This document shows, piece by piece, positions 22,907 to 34,969 of a DNA stretch of 64,000 nt. The notes under the pieces are model-generated. The model saw nothing but the letters and a program-made list of their open reading frames with translations, did no database searches and was not told the DNA's origin. The DNA comes from Hyparrhenia diplandra (taxonomy: Eukaryota; Streptophyta; Magnoliopsida; Poales; Poaceae): the NCBI GenBank assembly GCA_015847255.1, contig JADLZK010012350.1, positions 186,001 through 250,000 of the forward strand. Reading direction: 5' to 3'. A program made the translations under genes and the position numbers. The first letter of the stretch is position 1. Each line of letters begins with the position of its first letter.

Positions 22907-22922
22907 ACTCCCCCCAAGCTTA
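22907..22922 (-). promoter_or_regulatory. Polypurine tract of element B
   Basis: On the minus strand AAGCTTGGGGGGAGTT directly precedes the LTR start TGTTGAC. It would prime plus-strand cDNA synthesis. The element at 39341-49443 has the near-identical TAAGCTTGGGGAGCT at the same place. Confidence 0.7.
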
Positions 22923-25226
22923 CCCTTTGCGCGCCCTCGAGCAAAGATAAGTACTTGGTTGTTGATCGGGAGTTGCTACTATGCCGAATATGTTTCACAA
23001 GTGCCGGGGTTATAATAAGATTTTCTACTAGAGTTTGAATAAAATGGCATGCCTTTGCTCACCCTTTATTACCTTTCATCGGGGCTTTTTAGCTTTTCTC
23101 AAAGCCTTGGCGGTTGCCGGATAGAACGGTTATAAATGTAAATACTTTTCATTCATCCTTTTGATCAACTTTCTCATCCGTGATTTATTTATTTAAGTTC
23201 TATTTTGTTTTTCGAGAAAGTATGGGCTTTATTGCTATATATATATTTTTTTGGAGAGGTGGGCTCGCCTTTCGCCCTAGACTTTTGTCTTTTATTTCCT
23301 CTCTTTTTTTTTTTGAAGATGTGGGCTCTACTCGCCCTCGGACACATGTCCATTTTTCATCTCTCTTTTTTTTTTTTTTCTTTTTTTTTTAGCATAGCCC
23401 ATATCATTTCTCTTTTTCTTTTTAAATTAGATTCTGGATGTCAAGTTTCTCTTTTTGGACGAAATCATAGCAAATCCATTTATACCATATCATATTTGGC
23501 AACAACTTAGACTAGATAGAGCCTATGCAACCCACATGAATCGGGTTGTTTTTTTTTCGGGATGAGTTCTTAGACTTAGCCACTAAACCCAAACTTTAGA
23601 GAAATTCAAATTATAAACTAGGCACGTGCAAAAAACATAAGACAGAGCAACTATTCATCATTTCAACAGGGGTAGAACTAAAACATTTCTACAACACATA
23701 TATATGGAATGGAATAAGTCTCCCTCTCTCTTTCTTCTTCCCCTCTTTTTCTTTTTTTTTTTTATTCTCATACCTCATCATTCATATAAGATAAGAAAAT
23801 AACTAAATGAAATGTGAGATATGAGTTACCTTTGTGGGAGTCCTCCCCAAGCTAACTTTTTGACTTACTTTTTGGTTTATGAACGTTGCTAGCCTTTGGC
23901 ACGCCATGATTTGGTCTTTGATTAATATCATCTTTTGAGCGTGCCGGGAGACTCCCCAAGCTTGTCTTGTGATAATCTTGGAAGAGCGGGACAACCATTC
24001 TTGGGGTTTCAAAGGTTTTTTATTTATTTTTTTTTATTTTATCATTATCATTATTATTTTGGTTCACCAAACAATTTCTGATCTCCATTGTCATCTCTTG
24101 GACTTACCCTCATGATGTTGATAAATTCTGCAGGGGTTAGTCCATATGGTCGACAAATTCTACACTCATGACTCGATTCAATAATCAAACTCGACTCCAT
24201 GTCTAATCTCGATTAGGGTAAACTTTTTTGACCTAAGCACCATGCTCAATTCAAAAGTCTATGAAAGTATGATCATCATGAATGATCACCACTCCCAAAC
24301 CATAACATGCTAGCATACAAAAAAAGGACGCATGAAATAAAAACAAGATTCATCTAATGGAGATAAAGGCATTGCAAGGTGAACAAAATGATTATAGTTT
24401 TTTTTTATATACTAAAATTTATTCAGAAAATATGTTTTATTGAGGAAAATAATTTTCTTAGTTTTTTTTCTTATAGAAGAATTTATTTGATTTATAAAGA
24501 TTTTTTTTTATATAGATTTTATATAATTTTTTTTTTTTAATTTTGATACTAAAATATTTTATAAAACATATATATATTTTTTTTAAAATATACCCCTTTT
24601 TTTTTTTTCTTTTTTGAAGTATACCCCATTTTTTTTTGAAATATACCCCATTTTTTTGAAAATATTTACTTTTAGATTTTTGTGTAGTAAATATTTTTTG
24701 TTTATTTTGATAATAAAATATATATATATTTTTTTTTAAAACACATTTTTTTTTTTGAAGGTAATGGACAGAGGATGAGAGTGTAGGTTTCTCATTACCT
24801 TGGTAGGGTCCTCCCCAAGCTTGCTCAATGCCTATCGGATCGGGGTTGTACCCCGTGCTTTTTGGTCTTTTCCCCGCATGGTTAGTATATGGTAGATTAA
24901 GCGAAAGTGGACTTACCATCCTTTGCGATTACCAAATTGTGAAACATATGAGGAAGGAGCAAAAAAAAGAGCGCCTTTTGTGTTGTTTTATTTTTTCTCG
25001 AAAATTTTTATTTGAGAAATTTATTATCAAGGGAGGGACAGAAAAAATTTCACCAAACTTTTATACTCAAACAAGGCTAAGATAAAGATGTAATGTAAGT
25101 CTAGCCTTGTTTTATCTCCATGATGAAATATTTTATTTTTTTTTTATATATATATATGGAGATAATTATGAGTAAAAAAGAATTGGTGAATTATTACCTT
25201 TTGCGTACTGAAGTGTGTGTGTACCA
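22923..25226 (-). other. Non-coding body of element B, T-rich, with short tandem repeats
   Basis: No protein domain is visible on either strand. About 23245-23375 holds two units of a 'gatgtgggctctactcgccc...ttgtcca' repeat. About 24410-24760 is dominated by runs of A and T with 'tatacccc' interruptions. The frame 24458-24919 on the minus strand is a low-complexity lysine/isoleucine artefact. Confidence 0.6.
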
Positions 25227-25440
25227 CCCTTGGGCTTGATGTTCTCGGGAATGCGCTTTCGTGGAGGCGGCGTTTGGTGCATTTTCCACTTGGTTTTTAT
25301 ATAAATCCCGCAAAACATTATTTGGCACTACAAGTGGAATTATGTCAATAATAAATATATATGTGTGTAGTAAGGTATAGTTTCACCCCCTTATTGGTAG
25401 AATGTTGACGTTAAAAATATTTCGTTGGTGACCGTCAACA

Positions 25441-27137
25441 GTCGCGGGAGGATGATTCGTCGCGGTCATAGGATGCTTGATTTTTGGAGCACCTTTGTTC
25501 CTTCCGCTAGGCAAAGGAACACGGTTCGCGGTGTTTTGCTTGAGCCGAAGGTGGAGGTGGGGGAGGAGGCTGTTGAGCCTTCGGCTCCTAGGTATCATTA
25601 TTGTTTCGTTAAAGATCTTTGGCTGAACTAGTTAAGCATGCGACACTTTGCCGTTTTGTACATGTGCGTATTAGTTATGGATGCGAGAAGTTTCGTTTTC
25701 TCGGAAAATGTTTGTCTTGTCAAGAAACCCCCTCCCCCCTTTTGCGAGGAAACGAAAGTTGTTTGTTTTGTCGAAAGTTCCTTTACTTTTTAACTTTTAG
25801 TCTTGTTCTTGCCATATGTTGGTCGTGTGGACCTAGTCTTATATATCTTGGACATTCGGCCATCTTGTGGCTACAACTTTCTCTTTTCTCCTAGCTCCCT
25901 GGTGTGTCCGGCCAGGGTTGGACGATCGAATCCTCGACGCTCCGGCTCGGACCGAGTGCTTGACATTGTTACGTGGTAAGACTTAAGCGAATGTGTTATG
26001 TTTCGCCCTTCATCTGTTCGCCTTCTTGCACACTCGACCAGATTTGAAATTGCGTCCATCCTGCTGATGGGGATGGACTCGCGCAATGGGGGACGTAGTT
26101 TGCTGGCTTTACCGAGCATTCGACGCTTCAGATTTCTGATGTTCGAGTGGGTTGAGCCGCTGTTTCGCTGAAACCCAGATATTGTCGGCCACCTTGAGTA
26201 ATCATAGGAGTGCAAGAGTTGGCCGCAACGCTTTCTACGGAGCTCTTTTTAGATTCGCTCTTGACGTTCCCTCGTGGCTAGGTTGCTTTTGTACAAGCTC
26301 TTTCATGAAACTCTCCTTGTGGGTATTTGCCTCGAAACCACTCACTATTCAACTGTTTCGCCCTGAGTGGCCGAATGCCGGCTATCCTTTCCTGACCCCT
26401 CTCAATCCTATTGAGCCTGAGCTCCCTTTGGGCTGAAACCCTTTTGCATCGCTCTTTTTTGCTGGCTATCTATGGATACGGCTGTTTTCTGAGGGGTCTG
26501 TGACCCTTGGGTATTGTTTTATAGTGGTTCTAGCTGTCCTTGTAAAATCTTTGGCATTTACTGCCCTGATTGTCCGAACATATGGTCTGGGGGAGGTCTG
26601 TTGTGGTACGTGCTTCATTGAATGTAGGTACCTACTTTGTCTTTTCTCTCTGTTCATTTCAGTGGATTCTCCTTTTTGCGGGTTTCACCGCTTGTTTTTC
26701 CGTTTATGACTTTTTGGTCATTGTACGGATGTTCGTGGCTTTTTGCCCTCGCTTAGTATTTGAAGGTTGTCACTTTCGGACCTCCTTCTGACTTTCGGCC
26801 CTTTCTGGCCTTAGTCTTTCGGCTGTATGCCTTGGTTTGCTGATCTCTTCAGCATATACCCTCTTCGGGCATGAGTTTTGCCGAATATGTCAAGTGTGAT
26901 TTAATCACCTCTTGCTTTCGGCTCTTTTGTCTCAACAGCAGTGATTGGGGAAAGAGACCTTTATAAGGGGTTTTTGACTTAGTGATTCCAAGTTGCCTTG
27001 TTAAAAAACCTCACACCCTTGAAAGGGCTTCCCCAGTGAGGAAAAAGAGCGCAACCCGGTGTGGTTTCGTACATTAATTCTTACAAGCCATAAAAACAGT
27101 AAAAAGAAGATTACAACTCCCATTTGAGGAGCATTCG
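25441..27137 (-). other. 3' region of Tat C downstream of integrase
   Basis: This is 1.7 kb between the integrase stop and element B. It has no RT-type domain. Several plus-strand open frames of 60-95 codons (for example 25619-25894 and 26152-26436) run antisense to the element. Some Tat families carry extra genes in this interval, but I recognise no domain here and cannot tell these frames from chance. Confidence 0.45.
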
Positions 27138-28292
27138 TCACGCGTAGAACCTGCGGAGGTTGTTCGCGTTCACGTGTGAGTGGTTTCGCCGCCTTCCTCC
27201 GTCTTGAGCCGAAACACGCCTGGCTTGACCATGCTTGCGACGACGAATGGTCCATACCATTGTGATTGTAGCTTGCCCTGCTTGTCCGAATGTCGGATTA
27301 GGACTAGATCACCCGGGTAGATGTTCTTGCATAGCACTTTCTTGTCTCACCAGCTCATGGTCTCCTTGTGATAGTTGTCGAGGTTTTTTGCGCTTTACAA
27401 CTTTCGAAATTCAGATGTGTCAAAGATCTACAAACCTTTGGATTTCAGTTACATCAGCTATTTGAGTGCGGAATGAGCCAAGCCTAATCTCTTCAGGCGT
27501 TACGGCTTCTTCCCCGTAAAGGAGATGAAACGGAGTGAACCCGGTGGCTCGAGACTTGGAGATGTTATGACCCCAAACCGCTACGGTCATTTCTGCTGGC
27601 CATTTTCCTTTGCTCGCATCCCACAGGGACTTGGAGACGGCCGTGAAGATTAGACCATTGGCTTTTTCGACCGCGCCGTTGCTCTGTGGATGATAGACCG
27701 AGGCGAAAGTCACCTTGATCGAAAGTTCCTCACGCGGGAGATTCTGAGAAACTGAGTTGAGTCGAATTGTTTGCCGTTGTCTCTTTGTTATGTAGGGCGG
27801 AACTCGAAGCAAACCGACTATCGTGGCCGGAACGAAAGCGATGGGGTTCTTTGAAGTGATTCTTGCCGGTGGTCTAGCTTCTATCCACTTGGTAAAATAT
27901 TCCGGCGCCACGGGCCGCGAATCTCACGCCGCTGGGGGCTGTTGGCGATTAACCCCACTATATCCACTCCCCATCGCTGGAGCGACCAAGTGGGCACTAT
28001 CGACTTTGTGGGGTTGGATGGGGCGTTTTGCTTTTTGGCAAACATCTGACAGCTTTCGCATGTTCTTACTAACTGCTTTGCATCTTCGGGCCGATGGCGG
28101 TGAGAACCCCGCCTCATTGCTCACGTGGGCTATTTCGTGAGGTCCTCTATGCGCTCCGCACATTCCGCCATGGATTTCGTCCAGGAGCTTTCGTCCTTCT
28201 TCTAAGCTGACGCACTTGAGTTTTGATGCTACAATACCATCTTTATAGAGCTCCCCCCTTATGATGGAGTAATGCTTGGTTCGCGACTCCAT
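27138..28292 (-). pseudogene. Integrase of Tat C (zinc finger, core, C-terminal domain)
   Basis: The enzyme would insert cDNA into the genome. In order on the minus strand: an H2C2 zinc-binding region (CGAHRGPHEIAH..., then DAKQLVRTCESCQMFAKKQN, about 28150-28030), SIVPTWSLQRWGVDIVG (about 28000-27950), the core with YFTKWIEARP (about 27900), ASVYHPQSNGAVEKANGL (about 27700-27650) and TGFTPFHLLYGEEAVTPEEI (about 27540-27480), and a C-terminal PGDLVLIR...GPFVVASMVKPGVFRL domain ending NANNLRRFYA and a TGA at 27138-27140. The core frame 27911-27420 is continuous, but neighbouring parts need frame shifts, so I call it broken. The family match is strong. Confidence 0.88.
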
Positions 28293-28358
28293 CCGTTGTT
28301 GTTCGTGCTTTGTTTCGGGTTCGAACGTTCCTGTTAGGAAAGCGAATATTGGGCTCCT

Positions 28359-29270
28359 CTAGTCGTGACTTGCGATGACATGAATTGCCTTTGGATCTTC
28401 TTCTTCTTCTCTTATTGCTTTGGCCGAAAGTTGCTGGAAAAATACGTCTGGAGGGGTTGGAATGCCGAGTGCGGCTGCTTTTGCCAGCTCGTCAGCTTCT
28501 CTATTCTCGTTTCGTGGTATGTACTTTACGGAGAAACCTGCGAAATGCTTCTCCATTGACCTTACCGCTTGCGGATATCGTCGAGAACTGGCTCACGGCG
28601 GGTGTACTCCTTTTCACAGTGACCGCTTACCACCTGTGAGTCGGTACGAATAACACATCTCCTCACGCCCATTGATCTTAGCTTTCGGAGTGCTAACAAT
28701 ACTACTTCATATTCGGCCGTATTGTTGGTGCTTGTGAATTGTAACCTGGCTGCGTATCTGATGGATGGGCCTTGCTGAGGTGTGAGTATGGCCGAAACCC
28801 TGGCTCCCTTGTCGCACCATGCTCCGTCACAATATGCAGTCCAAGTCGGTTCGTCAAAGACTACTTGATTCCCTTCGGCTGCCAGAGTCCAATCTGCTAT
28901 GAAATCTGCGATTGCTTGAGACTTTATGGCCGATCTGTGTTCAAAGTCGAGTACGAATTCGTTAAGTTCGGCTGCCCATTTACCAACCCCGCTTAACTTG
29001 GCTTCATTTGTTTTTGAACGAGCTTCAAGGGCTGGGAGGAAATGACCAAATCGCGGTTACTGGAAGTAATGTCTAAGCTTTCGACTTGCCATCAGGACTG
29101 TGTAAGCTATCTTTTCCAGCTCTGAGTAATTAAGTTTGGCTGCCGAAAGGGCTTCGGATACATAATAGATGGGAAATTGCTTCATTTTTGCTGTTGTCAT
29201 GCTCTTTCTCCTCCACCAGGGAAAGCACTCACGCCCACCGGTGATGCCGCTAAGTATAACAAAGAACATC
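28359..29270 (-). pseudogene. RNase H of Tat C
   Basis: Frame 29269-29057 carries QFPIYYVSEALSAAKLNYSE and EKIAYTVLMASRKLRHYFQ, the junction of RT and RNase H. Frame 28556-28359 carries GFSVKYIPRNENREADELAK, the closing RNase H motif with the conserved N-x-x-A-D. The middle is broken by frame shifts. Confidence 0.82.
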
Positions 29271-30480
29271 GCTTTTGGTGACGGCCGTCATGGTTGTTAG
29301 GTTGGTGAGGTAATCTTTCAAGTCTTGAAAATCTTTTTGCCGCCCGCCTCCATTCGAAATGCGGCCGTCTTTGAGCACCTTGAAGAAGGGTAAGCCCTTT
29401 TCTCGCCGATCTTGAAATGAACCTCCGCCGAGAGCTGCGATTCGCCTCGCGGAGCCTTTGGACCCTCTTCCCGCTATCCGAGGTTTCATGTCTATTATTG
29501 CCGCAATCTTGTCTGGATTTGCCTCTATGCCTCTAGCTGAGACTAAGCAGCCCAACATTTTTCCTTTGGTGATGCCGAAGATGCATTTTTCTAGGTTTAG
29601 TCCGAGGCCACGCGCCTTAAGTTAGCGAATGTTTCTTTTAGGTCACCGATGTGCGAATCTTTTGAGCCGTTGATAACTACTATGTCATCTACATAATCAT
29701 GAGATTCTTCTTTTTTTTCGCTCTTCGAAGACCTCATCCGAGGCGATTCGGAGAAGGTGGATCCGCATTTCTCGGACCCACCGCATTCGCTTGAAGCAGT
29801 AGGTCCCCCCTGGAGTGATAAAGCTTGTCTTCTCCTCGTCTTCTGGGTTCAAGTGTATCTGATGATATCCGGAGAAACAGTCAAGTAGACTCATTCTTTC
29901 GCAGCCTGACGCTAGATCAATCAGAGTGTCTATTCTGGGGAGAGGGTATGGGTCTTTTGGACACGCCTTGTTTAGGTCGGTGAAATCTACACACATTCGC
30001 CATTTCTTGATGTTCGGGTCGGATGTTTTCTTCTGGACCATGACCACGTTAGCTAGCCATTCGGGGATATTGGGGTTCGATTACTCCCGTGTCAATACGA
30101 AAGTCTTCGGACTTCGCGGGCTCTTTGCCGCACTCTTTCCTCGGATAGCTTCCTCAACCTCTCGTTTCTTGGGTTTTTTCTTTGTTCTTCGCTACGCTTA
30201 AGTTGTGTTGGGCCAGGTTTCGGCTTACTCCTCTCAAGTCTTTTGCTGACCATGCGAACATATCGGAGTTGGAGTCAAGGAATGCGGCCAGCTGAGCTGC
30301 TTCATCCGGCTGGAGCTCTGAGCCGATTATGACCTCTTTTTCGGGCCCTGAAGTGGATATCAGAACTCTTTTTGTGGATTCGGCCGATTCTACCTTCGGT
30401 TCTTTGACTTTTTTCTGTTTTGGGTTCGGTTCTTTGTTCTCATCATCTTCTCTTTCGGCCTCTGTTACCTCGTTGATCAT
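29250..30480 (-). pseudogene. Reverse transcriptase of Tat C
   Basis: Frame 30480-30154 has a charged linker then GSELQPDEAAQLAAFLDSN and DMFAWSAKDLRGV, the usual lead-in. Frame 30047-29697 has KWRMCVDFTDLNKACPKDPY, LPRIDTLIDLASGCE and LLDCFSGYHQIHL, the fingers and palm with the first catalytic Asp. The YVDD box is kept at RC 29684-29695, just outside that frame. Frame 29558-29250 has MLGCLVSARGIEANPDKI, the connection. At least three frame changes separate these. Confidence 0.87.
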
Positions 30481-30829
30481 CTTTGAAGCGGTATTGGCCT
30501 TTGCGTCTATCTTTTGGCTTCTTCTGATCTCCCCAAACGGTTACGATCTTCGAAAGGGGAGGGATCTTCATGCACGTGAAACTCTGTTTGATTCTTGCTT
30601 CAAACTTGCTTATGACTCCTCTGCCAGAAGATTGCTATGTGCGGGTAGTCTATGTTGACTATGTCGAGCGTAATGATTTCCGTCGGCATAAGCCCCTCGA
30701 AGGTTACCGCAATGTCTTTCTTTTCGGATCGCGCCTATCCTTTTTCCACCAAAACCGAATAGTGCGTTTCCGCCGCTGCAAAGTTCTTCGCTCCATGTTC
30801 ATGCTTTGAAAAGCCTTGATGAACAAGAT

Positions 30830-31140
30830 ACCGGTGAGCTTCCATTATCTATTAGGATGTTGTGTAGTGTGAATTTGTCTACATTCGCAGTTGCTGCTTT
30901 AATGCGCCTCAGATGCGGGTAGTCTCTTAGCCGGAAGTCACTTTCGTCAAATGTGATTGGGACCATTGACCATGCTGGCCTGTTCAGTGGAAACCTAGGT
31001 GTTACGATTGTGCACTCTTCTCACGAAGTTCCCTTCCGCTCGCTTGTTCTCATGCTCGAGGTTGGATCCGCCTGAGCGTAGATGTGGCCTTGGGACGGAA
31101 GTACCGAAGTTTACAACCTCGTTTTCTTGATCGCTTCGGG
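30830..31140 (-). pseudogene. Aspartic protease region of Tat C
   Basis: Reading the RC gives PITFDESDFRLRDYPHLR followed by NILIDNGSSPVS. The IDNGSS stretch is the form of the retropepsin active site often seen in Tat elements. The enzyme would cut the gag-pol polyprotein. Frame breaks occur on both sides. Confidence 0.65.
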
Positions 31141-31142
31141 CT

Positions 31143-32450
31143 TCATTTGCGCGATTCCCCGCGTGGGTGCTCAAAGTTAGCCGGAGATGACGCCGCCATT
31201 GACGGATCTTTGGGGTGCGGGATGTAGCCCGGCAATTCCGTGAATACTGATGATGGTGAGTTGGGAGCATGGGGGCCGGCCGTTTTGGAGTGGAGGTGGA
31301 GGTGGGCCGAAAGTATTCGATAACCAAAATATGCGTTTGGCTGAGCAGCTGTGGTTTCTCTCATATTGAACACATGCTTTGGAGCTTGGCTGCCTTGTGA
31401 ACACATGCCTTGCAGTCTCGGCTGAAATGACCCATGTTTTCGCCACAGACAAAACAATATGGTACTCTCGGACCATCTCGCCCTCTTCCCCGGCCTCGCC
31501 TCTTGAGCCGGCCGCCTCGGTTGGACCCGATTTGCTCGGATCCGTGGCATCTCCGGATCCCGGTTCTTGGCTAGGTTCTTTTTGCGAATCGTCCCAGACG
31601 TTGTTGATCGGGCGTGGGGTTTTGCCTCCTTTTTTGGTTGTTGGCTTTGTTTGGATTCGGCGATTCTTTTTTTCGCCCTTTTTGCTGCCTTTCTTCGTTT
31701 CAACCCCTCTTTCTCGATTTCGCGAACTTCTTGATCCGATCGTATAACTCGATCGAGTTTTGGGTTCCTCCTCGTCTAGGTGTGCGGTGCATTGGCCTAT
31801 AGCCATGCCCTTCGATTGCGGCTATGACCACCTCGCTCGCTACATTCGTGTCTAAGCGGAGCTGGACTATCTTCTCAAGGTATTGTGTAAGTGATTCTCC
31901 ATCATCTTGCTTGAGCTTTAGGAAATCTCTGGTTCCCCTTTTTAAGGCCCTAAACCTTCAAAGGTGACAATTAGCTGCCGCTCTCTCGCCGCTTCCAACT
32001 TCTTATTGACGGAGGGACGGGGCGATGTACCATTCATCGCATAACACATTCATGCGCAACGTCTTCTACCGCCATGATGAGTGATTTCGCCAGGGTGACC
32101 GAATCCCCCCCTGCCGAATGTACCGCAGCTTCATAGCTTGCGATGAACTTCCTTGGGTCTGACTTTCCATTGTAAGACGGTAGTCTGGACTTATACCCTA
32201 TTGGCCATGGGCTCAACTGCAGCTCCGGCGCTAGTGGTGAGACTGGATCAATTTCTTTATGTGCTAACCCCTCTAAGGATGGTCTTTGTGCTTCTCTCCA
32301 TTTGGGATATCTCGTGGAAGCGCATTATCTTTTCAATTCGGTGAGCCAGTGCTCGGTATAATCCTCTCTTCGCCGCTGCTTCCCTTTCATCATTGCGTCT
32401 CTCGAGGCCTAACTCTCCGAGCTCGGCTGTCTCGAGGCTCAACTCCGGGA
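31143..32450 (-). pseudogene. Gag of Tat C with CCHC zinc knuckle
   Basis: Minus-strand frames show MSPWPIGYKSRLPSYNGKSD and PRKFIASYEAAVHSAGGD (32216-32080), the capsid start. A basic linker with RRKAAKRAKKR follows, and then a zinc knuckle CFVCGENMGHFSRDC (RC of about 31415-31460, CX2CX4HX4C intact) of the nucleocapsid. The knuckle lies in a different frame from the basic linker. A leader/acidic region occupies 32442-32257. Confidence 0.82.
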
Positions 32451-32741
32451 TTAGCTTGGATCGTTGCTCTTGCTCGTTACCTGCTGCATCTCTATCGAGT
32501 GGCTGTTCTTCCTCTCAGTCTTCCTCATCTTCATGGGCTTCGGCGCCTCCTGCGTCGGAGGGGCCTTGACCCATTCTTGCCCTAGGGCCTGCGTCTTGTT
32601 TTCGCCCGCCCCACGACCTGCTTTGGAGGACGGTTTTGATCGGAGGATCCGTGGAGGGTCCGCGGAGGAGATCCGGCCGGTCTTCGCCGGCGCCGCCTTT
32701 GGGTCTACCCTTCCCCGAGCCATGGGTTGCTGCGCAGACAA

Positions 32742-32757
32742 CCACGGTGGGCGCCAA
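32742..32757 (-). promoter_or_regulatory. Primer-binding site of Tat C
   Basis: Immediately after the LTR end CCAACA the minus strand reads TTGGCGCCCACCGTGG, the standard TGGCGCC-type tRNA primer site of plant gypsy elements. Confidence 0.85.
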
Positions 32758-33620
32758 TGTTGGTGTAGCCCCGGCAGCTACCTCGGCCGGGCGAAACACC
32801 CAACGAGAGAAGAAAGAACTAAAAGATGGAATATGTGAACGGAATGCTCTTCTTATTATCCTCTCCTCCTGTTTTACAATAACCCTTAGGGGTCTATTTA
32901 TAGTCCATAGACTCTTACAATCCCTATTATACCCTTCTACTAACCCTAGATCTCGGGAAGCGTTCCCTTTGGTGCCAGGGGGGTAGAATGGTACTTTCCA
33001 CCTCGTGTCGGTGACCTCTGGGCGAACCTCCCTGGTCGTCAAAACTCGGCCCACCGCAAGACACATTTGGCATCCTCTCGCCGACGGGCGGAGGCTAACG
33101 CCTTCGACCACTCGAGCCGAAAGTGAACGGCGTCGACGGATCCTCGCCCGGGCGAATGCACGATCCTTGGGGATTCGGCCGATTGTCAAGACTTTCGCCC
33201 CTTCGCCTTTCGCCGGCGGCCCCGACCCCACTCTGCCGCGGAGAGTTTAGAAACGTCGCTCCGAATCGTCGGGCGAAGGGTGCATGCTTTAAGCCCTTCG
33301 CCCATGTGCCTCCCGGATGGGCAACTTGGGCGAAGGCTACGACATTCGGCCAGCTTTACCGAAACCCATGTCTTCCGGCCATCCGTGCGCCCCCCGGCGT
33401 CAAAGTCTCCAACCTATTCCTTCATTTCCCCACCTTTGAAGCGGACCATCGGGACGAAAAGTCGGCATTCGACCACCTTCGCCGAATCCCGGCTTTAGCC
33501 AGCCCACCCGGTGACACCTCCGCCCTGTCCGATTCGTCTCGGTGGATCTATCTTACCCTCGAACTTGATGGCCTCGCCCTTTGAGGGCCGAAGAAGGTGG
33601 TCACGTTCCGCCTCCCAACA
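32758..33620 (-). mobile_element. 5' LTR of Tat C
   Basis: 863 bp bounded by TGTTGG and CCAACA (minus orientation), starting at 33620 and ending at 32758 next to the primer site. A TATA box CTATAAATAG is present at RC 32894-32903. The 5 bp beyond the right end is AGCAG, the expected target duplication, but the partner copy at the other end is lost. Confidence 0.82.
32894..32903 (-). promoter_or_regulatory. TATA box in the Tat C 5' LTR
   Basis: CTATAAATAG on the minus strand, about 140 bp before the LTR end, placed correctly to start genomic RNA of Tat C. Confidence 0.7.
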
Positions 33621-33689
33621 AGCAGCATTGCAAATTCGGATGTATCTCGATTGTTCACCGCAGATATGCCGGTTCTTGAGGTGGCACGC

Positions 33690-34230
33690 CCGCATTGTTC
33701 ACAACACAAAATAACACAGTTCACATGCATGTATCCAGCTTTGATCATCATGCAAAGAAGGGAAACAAATAGAATACAGTTCACATGCATGTATCCACCG
33801 ATCGTCATGCGGCAAGGGAAACAGAATCAACTCACGGTTTATTTAAATGAAATTCTCGCCTTCGGGCTGATGACATGTTCCATAAGAAATGTGGCCACCT
33901 TCTCTCTAATATCCTCCAAATTGATGGAATCTCCCGTCAAGTCAAAATCCTAATACAAAGAAAGGTAGGCGTAAGTGTTTGTGTACACATGGTCTATATT
34001 GCCAAACAAAGGTAGGCACAAGATGGAGCGCACTTCGAAGTTACCTGACGATCCAAATGAACTTGTTTCATCGCAGCCCATCAAGTGGTGCACCGTGTAG
34101 AACCCACATGTCTTGTTATTAGTTTGCAACAAGCAATCGCAATCATATGATGAAATTTTAATAAATCTCAAAGGCCCAATATCTCGCAAACATACAAGTA
34201 GATCTGAAGTTTACCTTTTTTTTTTTGTAG
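33690..34230 (-). pseudogene. Unidentified repeated transposon-type gene fragment (copy 1)
   Basis: The minus frame 34189-33950 includes GCDETSSFGSSGNFEVRSI and LCLPLFGNIDHVY. The same peptide block recurs at 49736-49975, and the surrounding DNA (two 'cttcacatgcatgtatcca' segments, then 'atatcctccaaattga') matches 49560-49930. It is therefore part of a dispersed repeat, probably a DNA transposon or captured gene. I do not recognise the domain. Confidence 0.45.
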
Positions 34231-34231
34231 A

Positions 34232-34770
34232 GATGGGTTTAAGGTAGTGTTGGAGTCGAAGAAAATAGTTATGTCTAAGCATGGACAATTTATTGGTGCA
34301 GGCTATGGTTAGTGAGGTTTGTTTCGCCTAAGTTTGGCGATTTTTGTAATAAGTCGTTGAATCGATTTTGTGACACAATTAATGATAATTCGAAAGTGTT
34401 TGGCATTCTCGTTTCGTCATGTGAAGTTTGGTGTCACATCTATCTAGCTTGCGGTTAATTCTAGATGTGAATTTTGGTGAGCTAGCAAGTTAATTCTAGA
34501 TTTCACCATTACCAAAGGTTCTAAGTGTCATAATTGTGTGCAATCTAAGCAACCTCGAAAAGCCTCACAAGGCAAAGGAGAGACTCTTGGCACCTCTAGA
34601 ACTCGTACATGCCGATCTATGTGAGATGAATGGTGTGTGGAAAGAGATATTTCATGACATTAATTGATGATGCTTCTACATTTTGCTATATTTACTTTTT
34701 GAAAACTAAAGATCGTGTATTATTAGACTACTTTAAAATCTTTAAGGCTGAAGTTGAAAATTAACTAGAA
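34232..34770 (+). pseudogene. Ty1/copia pol fragment, copy A (pre-integrase and integrase start)
   Basis: Plus-strand frames read KVVLES.K.VMSKHGQFIG, GLFRLSL, then KGSKCHNCVQSKQP...LAPLELVHADLCEMNGVW and FMTLIDDASTFCYIYFLKTK. This is the GAG_pre-integrase zinc region and the first part of the copia integrase core, including the D of the catalytic triad. It is broken by indels and isolated from other copia domains. A further copy follows 741 bp downstream. Confidence 0.75.
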
Positions 34771-34969
34771 AGAAAGAAAAATTAACCAACATGTCTTGTT
34801 ATCACTTATCAGTTTGCAAATGCATTAATCGCAAAACATATGAAACACATGCTAGAATTTATGTATGATGAATAGTTCCCCTAAAATTCATATGAAGAAA
34901 TTCCGATAAATCTCAAAAGGCCCAATATCTCGCAAAACATACAAGAGATCCCAAGTTTACCTTCTTTCA

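Larger units (their letters stand above)
20913..25440 (-). mobile_element. LTR element B: 3' LTR, polypurine tract, non-coding body and a clipped 5' LTR
   Basis: The LTR 20913-22906 begins TGTGACAG (plus) and ends GTCAACA. Directly right of it the minus strand reads AAGCTTGGGGGGAG, a polypurine tract, which fixes minus orientation and makes this the 3' LTR. The body 22923-25226 has no gag or pol. At 25227-25440 the outer ~213 bp of the LTR recurs (compare 22686-22906), so only the first part of the 5' LTR survives. The rest of the 5' LTR, the primer site and any gag are lost. Flanking bases (CATGG left, GTCGC right) do not form a target duplication, which agrees with rearrangement. Confidence 0.75.
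25441..33620 (-). mobile_element. Tat-lineage Ty3/gypsy retrotransposon C, 3' LTR missing
   Basis: From right to left on the minus strand: 5' LTR (33620-32758), primer-binding site, gag (about 32450-31140), protease (about 30990-30830), RT (30480-29250), RNase H (29270-28359) and integrase (28292-27138), then a long 3' non-coding region that meets element B at 25440. The LTR ends are TGTTGG...CCAACA. No second LTR is found, so the 3' end was deleted or carried away. All genes have frame breaks. Confidence 0.85.

Noticed and set aside
24458..24919. 153-codon lysine/isoleucine-rich frame (minus)
   Set aside because: Low-complexity A/T runs in the body of element B, without protein-like composition.
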